From positions 62,001 to 126,000 of the forward strand of contig CANPYW010000001.1 in the NCBI GenBank assembly GCA_947588745.1: a stretch of 64,000 bases of DNA, given 5' to 3'. The notes under the pieces were generated by a model. The model searched no databases. It saw only the letters and a list, made by a program, of their open reading frames with translations, and had not been told where the DNA came from. The translations under genes and the position numbers were made by a program. Each line of letters begins with the position of its first letter. The stretch's first letter is position 1. Below, piece by piece: positions 30,401-38,318 of this stretch. Source of the DNA: Candidatus Gastranaerophilales bacterium (GTDB taxonomy: Bacteria; Cyanobacteriota; Vampirovibrionia; Gastranaerophilales; Gastranaerophilaceae).

Positions 30401-30919
30401 GAAGGAAAGACCATTGAGCATAAAAATGCAATTGTTGATATAAATGTAACAGCATTTATTCCGGATGAATGGGTCGGCTCAAAAGAGCAAAAAATGATTG
30501 AATATAAACGTCTTGCGGATGTTAAATCCGTCAGTGAGCTTGAAATAATAACGAGCGAATGGAAAGACAGATTTTCAAAAATGTCAGAACCGGTTAAAAA
30601 CCTTATAAAACTGGTTCATTTAAGATTACTTGCAACACAAGCGGGAATTTCTCTAATTCGTGAAGCGGGTGATGATATCAGGGTTTATACAAATCTTTCC
30701 AAAGGCGAATGGAATATAATCTGCTCCAAAACAGATAAAAATATTACGAAATATATTAAATATACAATTGCTCCAAAGTCTTGTCCTGACGGGAACAGCA
30801 TATTAATTGTAAATAAAAGATTTTTAAATTTTGAAGAATTGTTTAACATTCTTTCAGGTTTATTTTATCATATATTAAAAATAGAATGTAATTATAATAA
30901 AAATGAAATGGTTAGTTAA
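27458..30919 (+). CDS. mfd: Transcription-repair coupling factor
   Basis: A 1153-aa Mfd of full length. The N-terminal UvrB-like module contains FPFQDGSIYD and VGEFSIRGDIIDVFP. The RNA polymerase-interacting and CarD-like segment has EGDYIVHMVHGIGIFKGL and DYLTLEYAKGDKLHIP (about 475-520). The RecG-like translocase has Walker A GDVGFGKTEVA (about 620), DEEH in LVIDEEHKFG and TMSATPIPRTLYMSL. It ends with IESGLDIPNANTMI, QIRGRVGR and a C-terminal TRCF domain. It removes stalled RNA polymerase and recruits UvrA. The next gene starts 17 bases downstream. Confidence 0.97.
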   Translation: MKTFIKQLKCEYSEKITALMNKKTSFAISGITNCTKLIILAQLIIKNSQKIVFITETEQTALKFQNDLKNLFDINAVIFPFQDGSIYDTNSKNLYKYSRQTQILNDSLKNDILIVPQKALFEKFPSKEFFDKNSIKLKPDDDIDTEKFAHQLTELGYKRKTLVADVGEFSIRGDIIDVFPLSENPFRIELWGDTVTDIRTFDNSSQRSIAKAKDITIQPVYKFILKDESYKEIESLINKDDEIQSELSEEIRNKNYFEGIEYYASYFNDNLKTFSELADENLIFIFDDYTQFKSKYKQNDENLTKQYEENIKTNLTLPLKNKNHPDLKEFLTSLSSHQKIYFDNFISDETDINIELTTELIPYFSGGMKDMAEFISEKLRKHYKVIIATDYKNRIEEILKEYEIPFSYDILTQNSVYITNNTVLAGSITEDCKLVILTDKEFFNKRSKDITGIRYNYKRENLDFIESLNDIKEGDYIVHMVHGIGIFKGLSKQVIDGEEKDYLTLEYAKGDKLHIPAEQINMLCRYRGSGNVLPPLSRMGGNDWNNTKNRVKKAVEDVAADLINLYALRKLSKGYAFEPDTVWQYEMEDAFGYTETPDQMKAIAQTKEDMESDKPMDRLICGDVGFGKTEVAIRAIFKAVMSSKQAAVVVPTTILAMQHYQTISERFKPFPVKVELLSRFKTHKEQKETIKKLILGEVDVVIGTHRLLQDDIQFKDLGLLVIDEEHKFGVKHKEKLKRLKKNIDILTMSATPIPRTLYMSLSGIKDMSIINTAPTNRLPVKTYVCTYKDSVIKNAINYELEREGQVFYLYNRVESIYEFSRQLKELMPNIRLAVAHGQMDKNELETVMTDFLNREYDVLLCTTIIESGLDIPNANTMIIHDADKFGLAQLYQIRGRVGRTDKQAFCYCLYRNAANLTSDAVKRLQYIKEFTVLGSGYQIAMRDIEIRGVGNVLGTKQHGQMINVGFDTYCQMLEDAVAEIQEGKTIEHKNAIVDINVTAFIPDEWVGSKEQKMIEYKRLADVKSVSELEIITSEWKDRFSKMSEPVKNLIKLVHLRLLATQAGISLIREAGDDIRVYTNLSKGEWNIICSKTDKNITKYIKYTIAPKSCPDGNSILIVNKRFLNFEELFNILSGLFYHILKIECNYNKNEMVS

Positions 30920-30936
30920 TCCAAGGAGAATAAAAC

Positions 30937-32088
30937 ATGAATAAAATGAAATTAGCTGTCTTTACATTTATTGTAATGATTATTTGCAGCGGTTGTTCAT
31001 TAAAAAAAGGCGGTGAAGACATCATAAAAATAGATGGTACACCAATTACAAAAGTGGAATTTGACAAAGCATATAATGAAGCAATATCAAACAATATGTT
31101 TGCTCAAATGGGCATTGATATAAAAAAGGATCCTAATAACACATTTGCACTTATGATTAAAGAAAAAGTTGTTGCAGAACTTATTGTAAAAACTATTTTA
31201 GAAAACGAAATGGAAAAAAATAAAATTACAGTTTCTAAAGATGATATTCAAAATGCGGAAAAAGAAGTTATAAATAAATTCGGTACAAAAGAACAATTCC
31301 TGCAAATTCTCAAACTTAACGGAGTTGATTATGATAAATTTAAAAAAGATTTAGAAGACGAAATTAAATTGAAAAAATATGTTGATTCAATTGCAATGGT
31401 TTCTGTAGGCGAATCGGAAGCTAAAAAATACTATAATGAAAATATCGATAAATTCAAATATCCGCAAAGAGTTCGTGCTTCTCATATTTTAATAAGTTCT
31501 AATAAGGAGCAAATAAAAGCTCAAATAAAAAAAGCAACCCCTGATATCTCGGAAAAAGAATTAAATAACAAAGTTCAGCAAATTATGAATAATAATCGCA
31601 AAAAAGCAGAATCAATCCTTGCAAGAGTTAAAAAATCACCTGATAATTTTGCTAAAATAGCAAAAGAAACCTCGCAAGATACCGGTTCTGCAATAAAAGG
31701 CGGTGATTTGGGATATTTTGGTAAAGACGAAATGGTTGAAGAATTCGCAAACAAAGCTTTTGATATGGCACCTAATACTATAAGTGGCATCGTTCAAACC
31801 CAATTCGGATATCATATTATAAAAGTTACGGATAGAACTGAGGCTGGTACTTATTCTTTTGAACAAAGCAAAAAAGATATAATTAATTTATTAGAAAGTC
31901 AAGATAAAGTAGAAATTCTTAAAAATAAAATAGAAACTTTAAGAAAATCTGCTAAAATTGAATTTTTAAGTGATGATTATAACCCTGAAATTCTCCAAAA
32001 AAAGATTAAAAGTGCTACTGCTGCAGATAAAAAGCAAAATGCAGAAATCACAAATGAAATTAATCTTGAAAAACCAAAGAAAAAATAG
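30937..32088 (+). CDS. SurA/PrsA-like peptidyl-prolyl isomerase lipoprotein
   Basis: A 383-aa exported foldase. The signal peptide ends in IICSGC, so Cys20 is probably lipidated. A SurA-N-like chaperone region is at about 30-150 (IKIDGTPITKVEFDKAYNEA). A parvulin domain is at about 160-310 (YPQRVRASHILISS, GGDLGYFGKDEMVEEF, TQFGYHIIKVTDR). The C-terminus is a charged Lys-rich tail. It helps fold secreted or outer-membrane proteins. An insertion rich in Lys and Asn splits the parvulin domain after the first strand. It lies 17 bases after mfd with an AAGGAG site and is followed by a strong terminator. Confidence 0.9.
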   Translation: MNKMKLAVFTFIVMIICSGCSLKKGGEDIIKIDGTPITKVEFDKAYNEAISNNMFAQMGIDIKKDPNNTFALMIKEKVVAELIVKTILENEMEKNKITVSKDDIQNAEKEVINKFGTKEQFLQILKLNGVDYDKFKKDLEDEIKLKKYVDSIAMVSVGESEAKKYYNENIDKFKYPQRVRASHILISSNKEQIKAQIKKATPDISEKELNNKVQQIMNNNRKKAESILARVKKSPDNFAKIAKETSQDTGSAIKGGDLGYFGKDEMVEEFANKAFDMAPNTISGIVQTQFGYHIIKVTDRTEAGTYSFEQSKKDIINLLESQDKVEILKNKIETLRKSAKIEFLSDDYNPEILQKKIKSATAADKKQNAEITNEINLEKPKKK

Positions 32089-32095
32089 ATTTTAT

Positions 32096-32128
32096 AAAAA
32101 GGGATGGGATATTTCCATCCCTTTTTTT
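32096..32128 (+). terminator. Intrinsic terminator between the foldase gene and hldE2
   Basis: AAAAAGGGATGG pairs with CCATCCCTTTTT around a seven-base loop and is followed by seven T. It starts 8 bases after the foldase stop and ends 11 bases before the next start codon, so the next gene's ribosome binding site follows it directly. Confidence 0.92.
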
Positions 32129-32138
32129 AGAGGGATTT

Positions 32139-32603
32139 ATGTTAGTAAAACAAAATGAATTAGATGATTTATTAAAAAAATTAAGAAACGAAAAGAAAAC
32201 AATCGTCACTACAAACGGCTGCTTTGATATACTTCACGTCGGGCATGTCAGATATTTGGAAAAAGCAAAAAGTTTTGGCGATATTCTTATTGTTGCACTT
32301 AATTCGGATAAATCCGTAAAAAGCATTAAAGGTGAAAGCCGCCCGATTAACAACGAAAATGACAGAGCCGAAATTTTAAGTGCTTTACGCTGTGTTGATT
32401 ATGTTGTTATTTTTGATGAAGACTCCCCCATAAATCTTCTTTTAAAAATAAAGCCCGATGTTCATACAAAAGGAGCGGACTACACCATTGAAACACTGCC
32501 TGAAGCTAAAGGAATTATAGCTTCAGGCGGTAGAATAGAGTTCATTTCTTTTGTAGAGGGAAAATCAACCACTTCCGTTATTGAGAAAATGAAAAACAGT
32601 TAA
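32139..32603 (+). CDS. hldE2: D-glycero-beta-D-manno-heptose 1-phosphate adenylyltransferase
   Basis: A 154-aa nucleotidyltransferase, equal to the C-terminal half of E. coli HldE (RfaE). The signature is TTNGCFDILHVGHVRYLEKA (with the HxGH motif), then GDILIVALNSDKSVKSIKG, SRPINNENDRAEIL and VEGKSTTSVIEKM. It adds AMP to heptose-1-phosphate on the way to ADP-heptose for LPS inner core. The kinase half (HldE1) is not fused and must be encoded elsewhere. AGAGGG is just before ATG 32139, immediately downstream of a terminator. Confidence 0.93.
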   Translation: MLVKQNELDDLLKKLRNEKKTIVTTNGCFDILHVGHVRYLEKAKSFGDILIVALNSDKSVKSIKGESRPINNENDRAEILSALRCVDYVVIFDEDSPINLLLKIKPDVHTKGADYTIETLPEAKGIIASGGRIEFISFVEGKSTTSVIEKMKNS

Positions 32604-32896
32604 TTTTTCGAATACATGTTTTGGTCGGGCGTAATTTTCTCATTGGCGTTTTGTTCACCCGAAATAATGGGCTGAGAACTTTGTTTTGTCCGCATATTTT
32701 CGGAAGATAAAGCAGGCATGGTGTTTTGAGCATTATCACAAGAGGTTTTTTCAATCGTAGTTTCGGAATTAACCCGTTTTAATTTTGCAGCCTCTCTTGC
32801 TTCTTTTATAACATCCGATAATTCCAAATCTGCCGCAAAACAAACATTATTGAGAATTAAAGCGGCAACAATCATCTTAATAATAAATTTACCCAT
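32600..32896 (-). CDS. Small secreted protein, unknown function
   Basis: A 98-aa protein with a signal peptide (MGKFIIKMIVAALILNNVCFA). The short mature part is rich in Ser, Asn, Gln and Glu, with one Cys and no recognisable domain. One amphipathic helix (LSDVIKEAREAAKLKR) follows the cleavage site. Its last codon and stop overlap the hldE2 stop by 4 bases on the opposite strand. GGAGGA is a good ribosome binding site next to an A/T stem-loop (32905-32929). Confidence 0.55.
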   Translation of the reverse strand: MGKFIIKMIVAALILNNVCFAADLELSDVIKEAREAAKLKRVNSETTIEKTSCDNAQNTMPALSSENMRTKQSSQPIISGEQNANEKITPDQNMYSKN

Positions 32897-32904
32897 AATT
32901 CCTC

Positions 32905-32929
32905 CGTTTTTTTACATAATAAAAAAACG
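32905..32929 (-). promoter_or_regulatory. A/T stem-loop abutting a ribosome binding site
   Basis: CGTTTTTTT (32905-32913) pairs with AAAAAAACG (32921-32929) around a seven-base loop. On the minus-strand mRNA it ends directly against GGAGG of the small secreted protein. It is weak (mostly A-U pairs) and lies between nagZ and that gene, so it may be a poor terminator or a leader element. Confidence 0.35.
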
Positions 32930-32948
32930 TTGAATTTATTGCCATAAC

Positions 32949-33962
32949 CTACGGAATAATTCCATATCGGCATTTTAGTTTATATATCTTACCTACTGCC
33001 ATATCAATTTTATCTTCATCGATAATACCCTTTTGAACCGCACTTTCGATATCATCAATCAGTTTAACGATTTCTTTTGTTCCGTCACGAAAAATGAACA
33101 TCGTAATTCCCGCATTTATAGCCATAGTGCAAGCTTCAAGCCTCGAATACCCTTTTATTCCGTTCATTTCCATATCATCCGTAATTATAACTCCGTCAAA
33201 CTTTAATTTATCGGTTAATAAATCTGTTATAATCGTTTTTGATACGGAAGCGGGAATATTTCGGCATTCCAAGGCTGGATATAAAACGTGTGCAACCATA
33301 ATTGCGGGGATACCATTTTCAATTGCACACTTAAACGGTGCAATATGAACAGTTTCAAGCTCTTGTTTCGGAATATCTATAACGGGCAATGTTTTATGAG
33401 AATCTAAAGCGGCTTCGCCATGCCCGGGGAAATGTTTTCCGACCGTTATAATATTTTTAGATTTATACTCATTTAGAACGACGTCTGCCGCTTTAATAAC
33501 CTCGGATGTTTTATCCGAAAACGCACGTTCACCTATAATCGGATTATTTTTATTCGTATTAACATCCAAAACGGGGGCAAAATTCATGTTTATTCCGTAT
33601 GATTTAAGTTCCTCCGCAATATTTGCCGTCTGATTTTTAAGAAAGCCCAATCCTTTTTTAAAGGCAAACTTTGCACTCAAATATTTTTTACCGTTATGAA
33701 TATTTTCGGTTCTTTCAACACGTCCGCCTTCCTGGTCAATACTCAAAAATAAAGGGGTGCGGGCATCAAATTTCAATTTATTTATAAGTGTTTTAAATTC
33801 TTCAACACCCGAAATATTATGCGTAAAAAAAATAACTCCGCCCAAATTATTATTCAAAAGCGTTTTAAAATAATCATTTTGATTATAATCCGAACCCGAA
33901 AATCCCGATATAAACATTTGAGTAATTTTTTGCTTTAAAGTCAAATCTTTGGTATTCATCAT
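32949..33962 (-). CDS. nagZ: Beta-N-acetylhexosaminidase, GH3 glycoside hydrolase family
   Basis: A 337-aa GH3 hydrolase of the NagZ class. LFLSIDQEGGRVERT, GKHFPGHGEAALDSHKTLP (the His-containing general acid/base loop of NagZ) and the nucleophile Asp in GVIITDDMEMNGI are present. No signal peptide is seen, fitting cytosolic removal of GlcNAc from anhydro-muropeptides during cell-wall recycling. It overlaps the upstream GH13-like gene's stop by one base (TAATG), so the two are translated together. Confidence 0.94.
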   Translation of the reverse strand: MMNTKDLTLKQKITQMFISGFSGSDYNQNDYFKTLLNNNLGGVIFFTHNISGVEEFKTLINKLKFDARTPLFLSIDQEGGRVERTENIHNGKKYLSAKFAFKKGLGFLKNQTANIAEELKSYGINMNFAPVLDVNTNKNNPIIGERAFSDKTSEVIKAADVVLNEYKSKNIITVGKHFPGHGEAALDSHKTLPVIDIPKQELETVHIAPFKCAIENGIPAIMVAHVLYPALECRNIPASVSKTIITDLLTDKLKFDGVIITDDMEMNGIKGYSRLEACTMAINAGITMFIFRDGTKEIVKLIDDIESAVQKGIIDEDKIDMAVGKIYKLKCRYGIIP

Positions 33963-36250
33963 TATCTTTTTATTTTAAATATCCTGAATTCACAAGGGTT
34001 TATCGTCTTAATTTCAATTGTTTTGACATTCGGAGCAAAATAATGTTCGACAAAATCTTTTTTATCGGGTTCATAAATATACTCACTGTTAAGCACAAAA
34101 TCACCGGGAACTTCTATTTTTTTATTCTCTGCGGGAAGATTATGCTTAACTTCATAATCGGGCAGAGAATTTTCATCCGATGTCAATATTTTTTCATTTT
34201 CACTTTTATAATTTGCGGCAATTATTAAAGATTCTTTAACGGTTTCTTTGGATATCATCCAGCTTATAAATCCGTCTTTATGCTTGGTAATAATCTGTGC
34301 TTCACCATCCAAAGTAAGCTCATTATGGAGTGCAAAGCGTCTTATAGCATCAAACCTGTTATAAAAATCTTCATCATTTGCCCTTATAAGCGAAACTTCA
34401 TCTTCAATTGTTGCTTCAATACCGTCTTTCGAGAACGATTCATCCCCGTCAACATACATACAAGGTCTTGGTGCCAGCTTACCGCCCGGCAAAAATTTCA
34501 TTTTAAACCACTTAAATAAAGCTTCTTCCTTATCCATTAAACCGATAAATCTGTTAACAGTTCTAAAATAGCCGTCTTGATTATTATAAGTTTTAAGAAC
34601 CGATAACAAGGAAAATTTTAGCGAACCGCTGTTATAATCCTGTAATTCCCGATTATCGTTTATAATATCCACAGGCGTTTTTTCATAATCCGTTTTGGTA
34701 TCGTTTCCCCACAACAAATCAAAATTCATATCCTGATGATATTCCTTATAAAATGAACCTCTTAACCTGTATTCGGACATTGTTGCAAAATAAGGAATAT
34801 TCTCTTTTAAAGCTTCGTTTGCCTTTTTAAGCAAAAATCTCGGAGCTCTGTAGCTTATCGGTCTTAAATCTTTTTCGCTCATCTCATCAACGACAAAATC
34901 GGTATGCGAAATTCTGAAACCGTCAAAATTATAGTCGTTCTGTAACTCCAGCAGATAATTAATATAAAAATTTATAACCGGCAAATTGTAATCGCCATTT
35001 TCGAGATATACAAAATAAAACGGTGTTTGACAATCGGATTCCGCAAACTCGGATACATCATGCCCGTTTGAATTATAATGCCTGAAAACGGGATACGAGC
35101 CGCATTCAAACATCTTGTCAAATACGGGTATTCCGCTTGAACACCATGCTCCGTCGGGAAGAGTCCAAAGTCCTTCATTAATTAATGTGCGTATAATTTC
35201 GCCTCTTTTGGTTATATCTTTATCGTGTTTAATCTTATTGAACGGAACGTTTTCAATTTTAGAAATAACCTCTTTTACTCTTTTTTGAAGTTTTTCCTGT
35301 TCTTTTTTGCGTGTAATAAAATCGGAAAGCTCTTTTTTCTTTGTTTCAAGCTCCTGATTAAAACGTTGATAAATAACCCGGTATTCGTTTGTGAGATTAT
35401 CATCGGAGCCGCCTTTTAATGCGGATTTATAAATATTTTTGACGATTGTTACATCATCCTCATCAAACTCATGTGATAGTTTTATTGCCGCATAATTCAG
35501 CGATTTTGTTATTTCATCAATTAAAAAGTTTATGTCAATCCATCTTGCGATTTCGGGATGTGCCAGCACGGTTTTCGAGAACCTGCCGGTTTGAGGGAAA
35601 ACATCATATATAACGGGGTGTCCTGCAAGCTGGGCAAGAAATATAAACAGCCGAATTTGTTCTTTTGCACCGATACCGATATTTTTTAAATCTTTATCGA
35701 TGATTTTTTCACTGACTTCTTCCGTACTTGCGGTAAGATAGGCATTACCGAAATCACGGGGGTGAAAGGGTACAAGATAAATCGTGGAGGATAAAATATC
35801 TTTTTCAATATTGCCCGAGGGTAATATTACTATTTGCCTTAACCAATCGGAAAATTTTGCAGCCGAAAATTCATTTGCACCGTCACCCAAAGCGGCGAGA
35901 TTGATAAGCTTTATATCGTGCTGTTCCTTTGAAATCCAGCTCGAATTTTTATAGCCGGCACGTTTTACAGCACTAATTTCATTCTCTTTTATTTTTAAAT
36001 TGCCGTCTTGAAATAAACCGTTTATTTCAAGTTTTTTTTCAAGGCAGAAAATAACCTCCTCCTCGGTTAATTCTTCAAGTGCTTTTGCTTGTGAATACGG
36101 AAGATATCCGAATTTTTCGATTAACTCGGAAAGTTCCTTTTTTCTTTCGGCAGAAATCGGATTTTTAACATAAAATTCCTTAATTTTGATATATTGATTA
36201 ATTAATAAATCAACTTTTGAGCCGCCCTGCTTTTTCAGAAAATCAAACAT
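33962..36250 (-). CDS. Divergent GH13-like (alpha-amylase fold) protein
   Basis: A 762-aa protein that reads like an alpha-amylase barrel. AQLAGHPVIYDVFPQTGRFS is at the usual beta-3 position. YNFDGFRISHTDFVVDE at about 445 is like beta-4, and YFATMSEYRLRG at about 490 is like the beta-5 acid Glu. A beta-sandwich-like end (CEFRIFKIKR) follows. The usual nucleophile in GFRxD is Ser here (GFRIS). A charged coiled coil (about 285-335) is inserted in the barrel. I chose ATG 36250 (GAGGTGAG upstream) over TTG 36274. It is coupled to nagZ. Glycan processing is likely, but activity and substrate are open. Confidence 0.65.
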   Translation of the reverse strand: MFDFLKKQGGSKVDLLINQYIKIKEFYVKNPISAERKKELSELIEKFGYLPYSQAKALEELTEEEVIFCLEKKLEINGLFQDGNLKIKENEISAVKRAGYKNSSWISKEQHDIKLINLAALGDGANEFSAAKFSDWLRQIVILPSGNIEKDILSSTIYLVPFHPRDFGNAYLTASTEEVSEKIIDKDLKNIGIGAKEQIRLFIFLAQLAGHPVIYDVFPQTGRFSKTVLAHPEIARWIDINFLIDEITKSLNYAAIKLSHEFDEDDVTIVKNIYKSALKGGSDDNLTNEYRVIYQRFNQELETKKKELSDFITRKKEQEKLQKRVKEVISKIENVPFNKIKHDKDITKRGEIIRTLINEGLWTLPDGAWCSSGIPVFDKMFECGSYPVFRHYNSNGHDVSEFAESDCQTPFYFVYLENGDYNLPVINFYINYLLELQNDYNFDGFRISHTDFVVDEMSEKDLRPISYRAPRFLLKKANEALKENIPYFATMSEYRLRGSFYKEYHQDMNFDLLWGNDTKTDYEKTPVDIINDNRELQDYNSGSLKFSLLSVLKTYNNQDGYFRTVNRFIGLMDKEEALFKWFKMKFLPGGKLAPRPCMYVDGDESFSKDGIEATIEDEVSLIRANDEDFYNRFDAIRRFALHNELTLDGEAQIITKHKDGFISWMISKETVKESLIIAANYKSENEKILTSDENSLPDYEVKHNLPAENKKIEVPGDFVLNSEYIYEPDKKDFVEHYFAPNVKTIEIKTINPCEFRIFKIKR

Positions 36251-36297
36251 CACACTCACCTCGAATAAACACAAATAAACCTGATTTTATTGTATTA

Positions 36298-37116
36298 TTA
36301 TTTTGATTTTAAAGCAAGATTATATATCTTATTTTTATTAATTCCGAAAAGTTTTGTGATAATTCTTGTTATATCTTTTTGAGAGAACCCTTCACTTTTT
36401 AGTATTTCTATTTTTTCGGCTAAATCTTCCTCATCAAAATCCTGTTGCTCTTTTGCAAAGACCATAACGACGATTTCGCCTTTTAACGGATTTTCTTTAT
36501 AATATTCGATGATTTCTTCAACGGGTGCAATTTTTACTTCTTCAAAAATTTTTGTAAGCTCTCTTGCAACGGCAATTTTGGTATCTTTGCCGAATTCTTC
36601 CGAAATATCTTCAAGAGTTTCCATTAACCTGTTCGGAGAGTCGTAAAATACGGTATTTACATATCTGTATTTCTTTAATAATTCAATTCGGCGGGTTTTT
36701 ATTCGGGGGATAAACCCTATAAATGCAAACTCTTCCGTTTTTCGGGGTACCAAACTCAAAAATGTACTAACGGCACACGCCCCCGGAATTGCCGTAACTT
36801 TTATGCCCGATTTTATTATTTCATCCGTTAATATACACCCGGGGTCCGAAATGCACGGTGTACCGGCATCCGATACAAATGCAACATTACATCCCGAATT
36901 TAAGAGTTCTATAATCTTTATGCTTCTTTCTTTTTCGTTAAATTTATGACAATCAAATAATTTTGCCCCAATATCATACTTATCAGCAAGAACCTTTGTA
37001 ATGCGTGTATCTTCGCAAGCTATATAATCCGCAGACTTTAAAACCTCTATCGCTCTTAACGTAATATCGCCCAAATTACCTATGGGAGTAGCCACAATAT
37101 AAAATTGTCCTGCCAT
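36298..37116 (-). CDS. rsmI: 16S rRNA 2'-O-ribose C1402 methyltransferase
   Basis: A 272-aa SAM-dependent tetrapyrrole-methylase-fold enzyme. The family signature is IVATPIGNLGDITLRAIEVL, ACEDTRITKVL, CHKFNEKER, FVSDAGTPCISDPG and FYDSPNRLMETLEDI. It methylates C1402 of 16S rRNA in the decoding centre. It overlaps the STAS gene stop by one base and is followed 47 bases later by the GH13-like gene, all on the minus strand. Confidence 0.96.
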   Translation of the reverse strand: MAGQFYIVATPIGNLGDITLRAIEVLKSADYIACEDTRITKVLADKYDIGAKLFDCHKFNEKERSIKIIELLNSGCNVAFVSDAGTPCISDPGCILTDEIIKSGIKVTAIPGACAVSTFLSLVPRKTEEFAFIGFIPRIKTRRIELLKKYRYVNTVFYDSPNRLMETLEDISEEFGKDTKIAVARELTKIFEEVKIAPVEEIIEYYKENPLKGEIVVMVFAKEQQDFDEEDLAEKIEILKSEGFSQKDITRIITKLFGINKNKIYNLALKSK

Positions 37117-37403
37117 TATCTTCTGCTGCCTTTTATAATCGGATTTTCGGACAGATTTGCGAATGTTTTGTTAAACCCAGTTAAATCAAGCATTTCTTTT
37201 ACCTGCGGCTTCAGATTACACAGTGAAAGAGTTTTATTATTCAATAATGCAACTTTTTGAATGTCCAATAATACCTTAATGGCATTCAAATCAATAGTTT
37301 CTATATTGGAAAAATCAAGATTAATACTTCTCGACTGTTCAAATTCATTATTATTTATATTATTTATGTTGCTGAATAAATCAACAGCTTTTAAAGTTTG
37401 CAT
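37116..37403 (-). CDS. STAS-domain protein without the usual phosphorylated Ser
   Basis: A 95-aa single STAS-like domain. INLDFSNIETIDLNAIKVLL matches the strand-loop-helix of SpoIIAA/RsbV proteins, and LSLCNLKPQVKEMLDLTGFN matches the closing helix. In anti-anti-sigma factors the loop is usually D-S-x-G, and the Ser is phosphorylated. Here it is D-L-N-A, so this copy cannot be switched in that way. It could be a constitutive antagonist, a scaffold, or an MlaB-like lipid-transport subunit. It is translationally coupled to rsmI. Confidence 0.7.
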   Translation of the reverse strand: MQTLKAVDLFSNINNINNNEFEQSRSINLDFSNIETIDLNAIKVLLDIQKVALLNNKTLSLCNLKPQVKEMLDLTGFNKTFANLSENPIIKGSRR

Positions 37404-37474
37404 TATAAATTACTCTTGTATTTGTTGCATAAAAATATATTAAACTTTTCCGCTCGTTTTTGCAAGAGTTTTAA

Positions 37475-38197
37475 CTAACCTGCTTTTCTTATTTTTTGTT
37501 CTAAATGTTCATTTATAACAAAGTCATTAGGAATACTCATATTTGCATCTTTGAAACTACCGTTATGCATATAATTTATTGATAATATATTATTCGATTG
37601 AGTCATATTTTTTCTTCTTAATGTCATAGGTTTATTTGTTGATTTAACGTTCAAATTTGAAGTTTCCGTAATAGTTAATTTTTTTTGTTTCGGTTTAGAA
37701 CCCGATAGAATTAAAGATAAAAGCAGCAAAACGAATATCCCTGCCGCAGCAGTTTTATTATCATTAATGAACATTAAAGCGTTTTGAAAGCTGTCTGAAT
37801 TATTAAGTTTTTTGGTAATACCCGTCGAAATATCTTTTGTAAATATCTGCGAATTTTCAATCTTACTGCCTTGAAGAACAATCATGGTATTATCGGAATT
37901 CTTTTTTTGAACGGTAATATTTTGTAAATCGGCGGCATTATCATAATTAATTTCCATAGAATCTGACGGCAATGCATCCGGTATAGTTAAAATAAGACTC
38001 TTTCCGTCATATACTTTCTTTATCGAAGAAGATTTATTTAATTTGACTAAAATATTATATTCACCATTATCAATTTGTTTAACACTTATTCCGTATACGG
38101 AATTTACAGCTGCAATTGAGCTTACTTGAGAATAAGCAATCATAAGAAAAAATAATAAAACTTTGCTAAAAAAATTAATTGTCTTCCTGAAATCCAT
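37475..38197 (-). CDS. Membrane-anchored AMIN-like exported protein
   Basis: A 240-aa protein with an N-terminal signal or anchor (residues 10-28) and an extracytoplasmic beta-rich region. That region (about 35-125) contains YNILVKLNKSSSIKKVYDGK and SLILTIPDAL, resembling AMIN domains that bind cell wall. A second membrane helix follows (AAAGIFVLLLLSLILSG, about 150-167), with a basic cytosolic tail. I saw no enzyme motif. It may anchor an envelope complex. The family assignment is weak. Confidence 0.55.
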   Translation of the reverse strand: MDFRKTINFFSKVLLFFLMIAYSQVSSIAAVNSVYGISVKQIDNGEYNILVKLNKSSSIKKVYDGKSLILTIPDALPSDSMEINYDNAADLQNITVQKKNSDNTMIVLQGSKIENSQIFTKDISTGITKKLNNSDSFQNALMFINDNKTAAAGIFVLLLLSLILSGSKPKQKKLTITETSNLNVKSTNKPMTLRRKNMTQSNNILSINYMHNGSFKDANMSIPNDFVINEHLEQKIRKAG

Positions 38198-38318
38198 TAA
38201 ATCTCCAATGACTACACTTACTATCCTTGTTTAATCAGTGTATAAAATTTTTCAAAAAAACACATCAATCCAAAGGTTTATAATTTGAACTAAATCTTTT
38301 GATTAAGATTAAAAATAA

